A program made the position numbers and the translations under genes. A stretch of DNA of 64,000 nt from Dromiciops gliroides (lineage: Eukaryota > Chordata > Mammalia > Microbiotheria > Microbiotheriidae), in NCBI RefSeq assembly GCF_019393635.1, contig NC_057864.1:467827117-467891116 (forward strand). The letters are read 5' to 3'. The notes under the pieces were generated by a model. That model saw nothing but the letters and a program-made list of their open reading frames with translations. It was not told the DNA's origin and ran no database searches. Positions 49,604-59,453 of this stretch are shown here, piece by piece (position 1 is the stretch's first letter; each line of letters starts with the position of its first letter).

Positions 49604-50165
49604 AGATTTAGCAGCTTCTACATTAAAGGATCAGAGGGCTTGGAATATAATATTCCAGAGAGTGAAGGAGCTAGGAGTACAACCAAGAACCACCTATCCA
49701 GCAAAACTGAATATAATCCTTCAGGGGGAAATAGAAGACTTTCAAGCATTCTTGATGAAAAGATAAGAGCTGAATAAAAAATATTTGACTTTCAAATACA
49801 AGACTCAAGAGAAGCATAAAAAGATAAACAGAAAAGAGAAATCAAAAAGGATTTAATAAGGTTAAACTGTTTATATTCCTACATGGGAAGATGATACTTG
49901 TAACTCCTAAGAACTTTTTCATTATTAGGGCAGTTAGAAGGACCATATTTAGACAGAAGGCACAAGTGTAAGTTGAATATGAAGGGATGATATCTACAAA
50001 GTAAAATTAAGGGGTGAGAGAGGAAAGCACTGGGAGAAATGGAAAGTAGAATGGGGAAGTTTATCTCACATAAAAGAAGCAAGAAAAAGCTTTTACAGTG
50101 GAGAGGAAGATGGAGGACGTTGGTTGGGGCAGGTAATGAGTGAACCTTACTCTCATCAGAATTGG
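49604..50165 (+). pseudogene. L1 ORF1 C-terminal fragment and following non-coding L1 sequence
   Basis: Translation DLAASTLKDQRAWNIIFQRV followed by KELGVQPRTTYPAKLN and FQAFLMKR matches the C-terminal domain of L1 ORF1p (human QPRISYPAKLSF as I recall). The frame stops after FLMKR. The next ~390 bp follow the inter-ORF region typical of marsupial L1. There is no ORF2. Confidence 0.82.
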
Positions 50166-50469
50166 CTCAAAGAAGGAATAATGTACACACTTAACCTCTA
50201 TTTGTCTCAGTTTCCTCATCCATGAAATGAGATTGGTCATAATGGTCTCTTAAGTCCTCTTCCAGTTCTAAATCTATAATCCTTGGAGGTGTAAAACAAG
50301 GAGATGTTTGCTTACACAAGAATTCTGCTTCTCCTCTTCTGGCCATCCTGTCTGGATGGAAGAAGAGTGTACTGTGGACAGTAAAGTTCTTCAGATGGGA
50401 GTATTGAAAAGAAATGAATACTAATAATCTTCTCTGTGATTTAGGCTCAAATGTGCCAGAATCACTTTT
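50166..50469. other. MIR fragment and unassigned sequence
   Basis: MIR 3' part (+) about 50190-50285; the rest is not recognised. Confidence 0.6.
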
Positions 50470-50618
50470 TTTTTTTTTTTTTGGCGAGGCAGTTGGGGTT
50501 AAGTGACTTGCCCAGGGTCAAACAGCTGGTAAGCGTCAAGTATCTGAGGTTGGATTTGAACTCAGGTCCTCCTGACTCCAGGGCCAGTACTCTATCACTG
50601 CACCACCAAGCTGCCCCT
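50470..50618 (-). mobile_element. S1 SINE with perfect 12-bp duplication
   Basis: AGAATCACTTTT at 50458-50469 and 50619-50630. Confidence 0.94.
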
Positions 50619-50630
50619 AGAATCACTTTT

Positions 50631-51306
50631 ATTTAATTGAACATTAATCTATAGCTAAGGCATTTCCAGCTCGGAGAAAGATGCTCAAACTGGTCTAGTC
50701 CCCCAGGCCTTCCAACTGGACTCTGTTTCAAGAATATTTTAGGCAACACGCAAAGATATCTTGAACAAGGAGAAGATGTTTATCTTAAAATATGTTAAAT
50801 GTAAAAAACCTCACAAACCAGTAACATTCCAGCCCTCAGTTTCTCCAGGGACCTTGCCCATAAAGATTGAAGAGAATTTCTCTCTGTGATCAGAATCTGA
50901 ACGATAAAGGCTTGGGCTATTCAGGGAGTACTAGAAATTCTAGTGTGAGGGCTTCCTGAGTCCTTTTTCAGGGCTGCTCAGCCATCTTTGGTGTCCACCT
51001 GTCAACCAACTTTCACCCCAATGACATCATGAGTGATGTCTTGGCTTGTGCATGAATTGGATTTAGGTGAAGCAGAGTCGCACAAAGTCATCAGCCTCAT
51101 TCTCTCTTCCTGAGTCACTGAAGTCCAGTGGCAAGACAAAAATCAGGGTGACTGGCAAGGGCTTGGGATGGAGTAGATGACTGGCATCTTCACAAACTTG
51201 GGGTAGACATCCCCCTGACTCACTAACAGGTTTGAGACCTGTTGGGTTGAGACATATAAAGCATCCAGGATTTTGAGCAGCCAAATGGGGATATAATAGA
51301 AATTCT
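50631..51306. other. Intergenic, unassigned
   Basis: No recognisable repeat, RNA or protein gene. A decayed tRNA-SINE-like or processed sequence near 51010-51200 cannot be assigned. Confidence 0.4.
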
Positions 51307-51425
51307 TTTTTTTTTTTTCGGGGCATTGAGGGTTAAGTGACTTGCCCAGGGTCACACAGCCAGTAAGTGTCAAGTGTCTGAGGTCAGATCTGAACTCAGG
51401 TCCTCCTGAATCCAGGGCCGCTATG
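51307..51425 (-). mobile_element. S1 SINE, 5'-truncated, with perfect duplication
   Basis: ATAGAAATTCT at 51296-51306 and 51426-51436. The head after CCAGGGCCG is missing, so the element was truncated when it inserted. Confidence 0.93.
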
Positions 51426-51599
51426 ATAGAAATTCTAAAAAGCAACTACAGGATATGGAAAGCTGTTAGTGGCTGAGGACATAGAGTGCATGTTCCTAAT
51501 ACCAATATTTATAAAAAATGAATATTTTAGTGAGTGAAAAAAGGGGTTTGTACATTAATAAATATATTATAAAAGTGTTTGTTTAGCCTTTCATTTAAA

Positions 51600-51712
51600 A
51601 AAAATTTTTTTGGGTGAGGCAATTGGGGTTAAGTGACTTGCCCAGGGTCACACAGCTCAGGTCCTCCTGACTCCAGGGCCAGTGCTCTATCCACTGTGCC
51701 ACCTAGCTGCCC
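51600..51712 (-). mobile_element. S1 SINE with internal deletion
   Basis: GGGTCACACAGCT is joined directly to CAGGTCCTCCTGACTCC; about 35 bp (AGTAAGTG to TTTGAACT) are lost. The flanking duplication is TAGCCTTTCATTT. Confidence 0.92.
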
Positions 51713-52149
51713 CTAGCCTTTCATTTTTAATGTCTATTTTTGTGCATTTTTTTATAACGTAACATATCAATACAGTTTTGTTATCATCACTGATGCTCTG
51801 CCTGAAACTGTCATGAACTTAAATTTTTAAATTCTCTTGCCTAAAGAAGGGGCAGGTTGACAGAGGTCACCAAGGTATGGATGAAGGACAGTTCTGCTTG
51901 TTGTGTAGTATGGCATCTACTGTTATGTCACCTTACCTTAGTGGCTGGATAGTTTGTGTAAGGACCAGAACACTTCGATTTTTTTCTTTTCGTGTTTGTG
52001 TGCGTTCAGACTGTCACAAATGATGTTACAAGCCCTACCCCCAAGGTTTGGTGTCATTTTTCATATGAAAACATTGTTATAAGTTTGTATTGACAATTGA
52101 AATGTAAGTTTGAATTGAAATGTGATTTCATTTTCTTCAATTATAATTT
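51713..52149. other. Intergenic, unassigned AT-rich sequence
   Basis: No feature recognised. Confidence 0.5.
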
Positions 52150-52316
52150 TTTGTTTGTTTGTTTGTTTGTTTTTTTGCAGGGCAATGAGGGTTAAGTGAC
52201 TTGCCCAGGGTCACGCAGCTAGTAAGTGTCAAGTGTCTGAGGCCAGATTTGAATTCAGGTCCTCCTGAATCCAGGGCTGGTGCTTTATCCAATGTTCCAC
52301 CTAGCTGCCCCCCCCC
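52150..52316 (-). mobile_element. S1 SINE with (TTTG)n tail and poly(C) at the head
   Basis: Six TTTG units form the tail; the head side ends GCTGCC plus a run of about 10 C. Confidence 0.92.
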
Positions 52317-52330
52317 CCGCCATTTACTCT

Positions 52331-52575
52331 TGTTGTTCAGTTGTTTCAATCGTGTCTGATGCCTCATGACCCCCATTTGGGGTTTTCTTGGCAGAGATAC
52401 TGGAACAGTTTGCCATGACCTTCTTCAGATCATTTGACAGATGAGGAAACTGAGGCAAACGATGACATGACTTGGCCAGGGTCACACAGTCAGTAAGTGT
52501 CTGAGGTCAAGTTTGAACTCAGGTCTTTCTGACTCCAGGCCTAATGCTCTGTTCACTGCACAACCTAGCTGCCCT
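52331..52575 (-). mobile_element. Long CORE-SINE with BovB/RTE-like tail
   Basis: TTGTTGTTCAGTTGTTTCAATC, CCCCCATTTGGGGTTTTCTTGG, then CORE to CACAACCTAGCTGCCC. Full length. Confidence 0.88.
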
Positions 52576-52667
52576 ATTTAAATCATAATACTTCTTATGA
52601 AAAGGTAAATGCTACAAGCTATTATGCTAAATTTTCATAGATAAATCAGAATATTTCTCATATATCT

Positions 52668-52808
52668 TTTTTGTGTGAAGCAATTGGGGGCAAGTGACTT
52701 GCCTAAGGTCACACAGCTAGTACGTGTAAAGTGTCTGAGGCCGGATTTGAATTCAGGTCCTCCTGAAACCAGGGCCGGTACTCTATCCACTGTGCCACCT
52801 AGCTGCCC
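52668..52808 (-). mobile_element. S1 SINE
   Basis: The duplication ATTTCTCATATATCT (about 52653-52667) and ATTTCTCATGTATCT (52809-52823) has one mismatch. Confidence 0.93.
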
Positions 52809-52860
52809 ATTTCTCATGTATCTTACAAAACATTTTAAATTAATTATTTATATAGACAGG

Positions 52861-53347
52861 TATTAACCTGGAAATTAAGGAAACAATTAATATAGGAGAA
52901 ATAAGGTCTTTAATCGGGGCAAAGGAACTATAGTTCATGGTATCGCAAAGCCAGAAGCTAGGAATACCCAAAGATGGGAACCGAGGACAGGGGATTTATG
53001 GGGTAACAGAACAAAAGGGAACCAGAAGACTGCTGGGGGAGGGGGAGTCACATACAGAAACTACTAAATGAACCTTTAACAAAAGAAACTATAGTAACTG
53101 CTCCTGAGTTAAGTATAGACGCTACTTAACTCTAAATAGAAACTATTTAATGTAGGTGGACCCTTTTCACATAATAACATAAAGTCCAGGGAGTAAGGCA
53201 GGGATCATTTTGCTTGGGAGAAGGTTCATAAGTCGATCAAGAGTCTGGAATTCACAAAAGATTGGTTAGACGTAGGCAATTCACCTGCCTGGGTGGGTGG
53301 GTGGGACTGGGTGGGGAATCAGTTTTCAGTAAATTTTGTAGTTATCA
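52861..53347 (-). mobile_element. Solo LTR family B, copy 2
   Basis: Begins TATTAACCTGG (TG changed to TA) and ends GTAGTTATCA. The perfect 4-bp duplication CAGG occurs at 52857-52860 and 53348-53351. It aligns along its length with 44855-45480 and lacks the SINE found there. Confidence 0.92.
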
Positions 53348-53659
53348 CAGGGCATAACCCCAACCCCCAAATTTACCCAGGACCCATCACACCCCAAGAG
53401 TAGCCCTGCTTCTGACATACACTGACTGTGGTACCACGAGGGAATCTCTGGAAAGAGCCCTGGGCATGGAGTCAGAGGAATTGGGTTGATAATCCCACCT
53501 CTGAAGCTTCCAGCCTATGTGACCTTGGGCAAGTCACCTTACTTCCTTGGACCTCAGTTTCCTTGTATGTAAAATAATGGGAGGTGGCTAAATGGCTTCT
53601 GTGATTCCTTCTGGAGTCACATGGACAATCCTCAGATGAGTTGGACACAGCTGGGACCT
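53348..53659. other. MIR upstream of SLC47A2
   Basis: MIR (+) 53440-53620; the rest is unassigned. Confidence 0.7.
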
Positions 53660-54156
53660 TGATGTGTCTTCCCTGTTTAAGTCAGTCCAGAATAGCTGGG
53701 CTGAGCTAGACTGGACATCTAGGCTTAGCCTCCCCCAGGAGGGTCCAGGGTCCAGGAGAAATGTCCATGGATGCCTTCCCAGCCAAGGCCAGGTGAGGTG
53801 TGGGTGGGGGGAAGGGTGGGAGGAGCCTTTGCTCGGCCCACCCTTCCCTCAGGTCTTACCTCTCCACTCAGCTGGAATTGTCCAGTTCCCTATTGGCTCT
53901 GCCCTCCCCACTCGACCCCAGTTCTTGGTTGGCTGCTCTCTTTTATTTATTCATTACCCAGGCTTCAAGTGATTCCTGTGTGACTCTAGCAAAAGAGAAA
54001 GAAGGGCCAAGGGTTTATAGTTCTCAGATCTGGCTGAAATCTCTTCTCTGGTTCCCGGGTTCTGCCTTTAGTTAAGCAGGGTCCAAGGAATAGCCCTTGC
54101 CTGATTTGGGCAGGGTTATCCATCCACAGAGAGAGGCCCAAGAGCCTGGGGTCAGA
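53660..54156 (+). promoter_or_regulatory. Repeat-poor 5' flank of SLC47A2, probable promoter and 5' UTR
   Basis: This ~500-bp block is one of the few intergenic stretches with no recognisable repeat, and it directly precedes the SLC47A2 start codon. It is moderately GC-rich. It contains an inverted CCAAT box (CTATTGGCT near 53890) and an A/T-rich TTTTATTTATT near 53941. No TATA box can be tied to a start site, and the transcription start is not visible. Confidence 0.4.
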
Positions 54157-54306
54157 ATGGACCAGGCCCCAGGAATCACTGCTGAGGGCCTTTCTGGAGA
54201 TGACAAGAGTACTGGGGAGGTGCCCCCTAGGAAGTGGCTTTGGAAGATCTTCCCAGAAGGCTTTGTGGCAGAAGTCTGCTGTCTCTTCAAACTCTCAGGA
54301 CCCCTG
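54157..54306 (+). CDS. SLC47A2: SLC47A2 coding exon 1
   Basis: Fifty codons from [11 protein letters not shown] to FKLSGPL, ending in phase 0 at donor GTAAGA. The N-terminal ~24 residues are poorly conserved. [26 protein letters not shown] aligns with the human segment ending FALSGPL. The start was chosen for its strong Kozak context and in-frame upstream stop. Confidence 0.9.
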
Positions 54307-57300
54307 GTAAGAGGACAGGGCTGGGGAGGAGGGGAGAGCACTGTAGAGACCCCATCTTCTATCACTCAGTGGTTTCCCGACCTGAAGATATAAATAGAAG
54401 TAGGCTGGACCATTGGACCTTAGAGATTATCTATCCTACCCCTTAATTTTCAGATAGGGAAACTGAGGCTCAGGAAGGACTTTGAGGTCACAGGATAATA
54501 AATGTCGAAAGGAGAGAAGCTATCATCTCAGGCACAACAGCTAAGTGGGGTGAATCAGAGCGACTGTGTCCATATCCGCCAGCATCCTTGGGAAAGGAGA
54601 GGGCTTCCCAGACCCTCTGCATCCTCCAGCCAATCTCTCACCTCATTTCCCTAGATTGGTCATCACTTGGGTGTTCTAAGCAGGACTTCTTAACCTGAGG
54701 CTTTCCAGGGCACCAGATGCATGCACGGGGCATGATGGTAGAGTAGCGCAAGGCACCTGGGGGGCAGGGTAAATAGAGGGAAGACCAGAGTTCGAATCCA
54801 GCCTCAGATCCATCCTAGCCATGTGACTCTAGGCAAGTCACTGTACTTGTCTGCCTTGGTTTCTGCATCTGTAAAATGGGCACCTACCTGTGCTGTAAGG
54901 ATCAAATAAGATAATATTTGTAAAGCGAGAAAACTAGAAATAAACTAGCAAGTTTACACTATTATTTGAGGGATTCCAAACAGTAGTGACCATTCATCAT
55001 GGGGCCTTTCTCTTGCTTCTCCGCACCCCTATCGTCTTTCCTGATTTTCAACTCAGCCACCCATAGATGCTGTTCATTCTGTGTAGGTGTAAGCTTCTCA
55101 AGATCCAGGAGGGGAAATGGGGTCTCTCACTGCTGATGGAGAACCCTCCACAAGTCTTGTTTTTTATCTCTGTATCTTCAGTGCCCAGCTTGGTGCATGG
55201 CACATAGTAGGTGTTTACTAAGTGCTTGTTGAATTGAACTGAGCTGAACACAGACCTGCTAGAAGTACCCAGGGAGGAATTATTCTGGGAGCGTTGTCCA
55301 TCATGCCGTTAGTGTAGTGGAAAGGGCACCGCTTTTGGAGTCAGAAGACCTGAATTTGAATTCTGCCTATCCTTTGGACAAGTGACTTCCATTCCCTTGG
55401 CCTCAATATTCTCTATAAGACAAGAGGATTGGGCTCAGAGATCTCTAAGGTCCCATCTAGCTCTAGGCCTGACTGCTCTTTATCCCCACCCAGGACTCCA
55501 GGAACTCTTGACTCGTCCCTCTTTTCAAATTAGATAATATTTGTAATGGGCTCAGCACAGTGTCTGGCACATAGTAGGCACTTTATCTGTGCTTATTCCC
55601 TTCCCTCTTCCCTCTAGTTCCTGTTCCAACTGTTGCTTTTCATGATCTTTGTGGTGAACTCCGTGTTCTGTGGGCACCTGGGAAAGCTGGAGTTGGCTGC
55701 TGTGACACTGGCCGTGGCGGTGAGAACACTTCCCTAGCCCCTTAAGGGAAAGGGGTTGGTGGTGGTGGGGGGAGACCATCCCTTCTCTTCTCTTCCCCCT
55801 TCTTCTAGAGCTCCCATTCCTGAGCACCTCTCAAGTGACATTCCCGATACTCGGGGTTCCTGCCCCTGAGATGTCTGCCCAGACCTATTACATATGACTG
55901 AGGACCAGGGATGTGGGACGTCTGCCCAACTGCCTCTTAGTTTACTCCTTCATGAGACCTTTGCCCATCCCCTCAGCTGTTGATGCCTCTGCTCCCCAAT
56001 TTGTGTATAGACACATATATACTTGTCTCCCCTGCTAGAATATAAGCTCTTTGAGGGCAGGCAGTGGTCCCTTTTTCTTCCCCACCTCCCCAAGCGCCTG
56101 ACATACAGTAGGGGATTAATAAATGTGTGTTAGATTGTTTGTATTTATTTGTATATAAGCACATAGGTGCTTGGGTCCCCTGCTGGAATGTAAGCTCTTT
56201 GAGGACAGGTAGTGGTCTCTTTTGTACCCCCAGTGCCTGCCAAGTAGTAGGGAATTGGGGCAGCTAGGTGGCCGCAGTGGATAGAGCACCGGCCCTGGAG
56301 TCAGGAGGACCTGAGTTCAAATCCGACCTCAGACACTTAACACTTACTAGCTGTATGACCCTAGGCAAGTCACTTAACCCTAATTACCTCACCCCCCCCC
56401 AAAAAAAGTTGGGAAAACCAGCAGGATCAGATCAATTATACACAAAAGTCAAAAGAGCAAGTAGTAGGGAATTGATCAATGTGTATCAATTGACCAATTG
56501 ATTGATAAGTTTTGTGTTCTCTTGCTCTAGTTTGTCAACATTTGTGGAGTTTCCGTTGGTTATGGCATGGCCTCAGCTTGTGACACCCTGATGTCTCAGG
56601 TAGGAGGTGGTTCCTGGGCCTGGCTTCACTTCAGTTGACTCGGAGGATGACACATCTCATTTGTTCTAGGGAAGAATCAGATAAGCCACCTGCTGCTCTC
56701 CTCTCTTGAGTTAAATGTTCAGAACCAGGTTAATTAGATACCCCTGGCATCAATCCAGGCCCCCTTGGAATGAATCAGTCCACAAATGAGAGCGAAGGCA
56801 TAGATAACACATGAGGAAGCTAATGCCATTTTGGGCTATGGAGTATTGAGGAAATCAGAGAGAGTGCCCAGAGGCAGCTGAGCAGGGAGCCTGGGCTCTG
56901 CGTCCCACCTCAGATACATCTGCTTCTGACGTCACCAACTTCTTAGCTCCCTGGGGTTCTCTGAGTGCCAGCACAGCTGCTGGTGTGAATTTCTTCATCC
57001 ACACTTTCCTGAACGAATGAAATCACAGGCCTCTTTGAAAAACAGAAAAGGTCTCCAGAGCTCAGGAGGCGATCATCCAACCGTCTTCTTCCCTGGCCAG
57101 ATCATATGTGGTTGTGTCCAGTATTGGGCACCACATTTCAGGAAGGGCTTGGATGATCTGGAGAACACCCAGAGGAGTGATAGAACATGAGACCGTACCA
57201 CGTGAGGGAAGAAGCTGAGAATGCTGGGTGTGGGAGGTGGGGGCTGAAAGCTATCTCCAAGTTACGTTAGGGATCATTGGCTGGACCAGGAATATCAAAC

Positions 57301-59413
57301 GCAAATAGAAACAGGCCGGACATAAGGTTGACTTGGAAAACCACACAGTAATAGTATCTGTGTTTTATTGTATTTTAATTTATTTTGTTAAATATTTTCC
57401 AATTACATTTTAATCTGTGTCAGGCCTCACTGGAGAGGGTTGTCTGGGTAGCGAGAGAGCTTGACATCTCTGGTGTACGAGATTGACTGAAAGGGTGAGG
57501 GATGTTTGGCTTCAAAGGCATCAGAGCAGTATTGGGGCATTTAAAGGGCTTTGGTAAGAAGAGGGATTGATTTTGTTCTGCTCTGCCTCAGAGACCATCA
57601 CCCCATACCTGGAGCAGTACTTACGAGAGGCAAAGAGGCTTGTCCAGGAAAAACTCCCCAACAATCAGTCTCTGCTTGGGAATTCCAGGAGGCTGCACAT
57701 GCTCACAGCCACAGAGCCCTTGTGTAGGAGGCCTCAGGGTTCATTCTATTATCCCACGATCCCATTTTGTTGGGTGGTGTGGCCCACAAATAGAAACTGG
57801 ATTGTACACTGCTGTCTGCGCGGTTCCACCCTCTGTCCCCACTCTGAAGCATCTCTTCCACCAGCCTGCCCTTGTTTCTGGAATTCCCGTTTGAGTTAAC
57901 TCCTTTGGAGTGAGATAGCAGGCTCTGGCAGTATATTCCTCTTCCTCCTCCTCCTCCTCCTTTGTCTTCTCCTTTAGAAAGAGAGCGCTATTTCTGGTAA
58001 CAAAGAATATAAAAGGGGGAGGGAACTAACCAACACCCCCAAATCTGACTTTACCTGCATGCAGCGCCCCACACCCACAGCCCCACTCTCCTGCCAAGAA
58101 GCTCAGGAGATGCCTTCTCATCTCTTCTTTGGCTCCAAGGTCAGGTCACGACTTGCTCTTGATGAAGCCATCCTGGCTCATTATGATGACCGCGTCCCTT
58201 TCACAAACCAACCTCTTAATTAAAAGGTTCTAGAATTCTTCTGTTCCCCAACCACATTCTCTAAGGATCTGGGACTGAATTTGGACCCTCAACATGGAGC
58301 TCAGCACATTATTCAATGTCTGTTCAGTCAAAATGGGCCAGGATTCAGAGAATCCTAGGATCACAGATTTAGAGTGGGAAGACCTTAGAGGTTAACCCCC
58401 TTGTTTTACAGATGGGGAAACTGAGGCCCAGAGAGATTAAATGACTTGACCAAGGTCATCCAGGTAGTCAGTGTCAGAGGCAGGATTTGAACCCAGGTCT
58501 TCTTGTCCTTTGCTATATCACACTGTTTTCCAGACTTATGGAAGTGCCAACAAGAAGCACGTCGGGGTCATCCTGCAAAGGGGAATCTTGATTCTGCTGC
58601 TTTGCTGCTTTCCCTGCTGGGCCCTCTTCATCAACACTGAGCAGATTCTCTTGCTCCTCAGACAAGACCCTGATGTGTCCAGGTGAGGTCCATGACCTTA
58701 AGGCTGCCAAGGTGCCAGCTAGCGTCCCCATGGGAAAAGCAGCTGGGAAGCACATTGGCTATTCCCCGATCAAAGCCTTAGATAATGTGCTTTAATTTTT
58801 TAAATTGATAAGTCTCTGGTGTAAATGGGATTCAGTAGAGGCCCCTGGCTGGTGCTTTCTGATGGTTCAGAGGTGGTCTTGGCGGCTTGAAGGCTTTGCC
58901 TGCAAAGAGTAGGTCCTGGCAGCAAAGTCTGTCATCCAAGGGCCAACCTAGCATTGTGGCTCAGTGAATGGGTCAGAAGGACCATAAAATAATAATGATG
59001 ATAGTAATAACTAGCATTTGTATAGCACTTACCATGTGCCAGACATTTTATAATTATTAATTCATTTGATCCTAACAATCCTGGGAGGCAGTTTCTATTA
59101 TTATCCCCATTTTACAGATGAGGAAACTGAGGCAAACAGAGGTTAAGTGACTCACCCAGGGTCACACAGCTAGTAAGTGTCTGATGGTGGATTTGAACTC
59201 AGGTCTTCCTGACTCCAAGTGTTCTATCCATTGCATCACCCAGCTTCCAGCAAATTTTGACCAGTACTTACTACCCATCTGACCTCAGGCAAGTCATTTC
59301 ACTGCTATGGACTTTGGTTTCCTGATCCTTGAATGAAGTAAGAGGTTTGGAATCTCACTCTGGGATTCTGACTTTGCAGAGGATCATCATGAGGCTGCCC
59401 ATAACAGGATGAA

Positions 59414-59453
<40 letters not shown>

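Larger units (their letters stand above)
56600..58533. other. SLC47A2: SLC47A2 intron 3
   Basis: An L3/CR1 fragment (+) about 57090-57210 (TATTGGGCACCACATTTCAG), a possible hAT-type element 57283-57474, and MIR (-) 58335-58530 next to exon 4. The rest, including 57500-58320, is unassigned. Confidence 0.6.
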
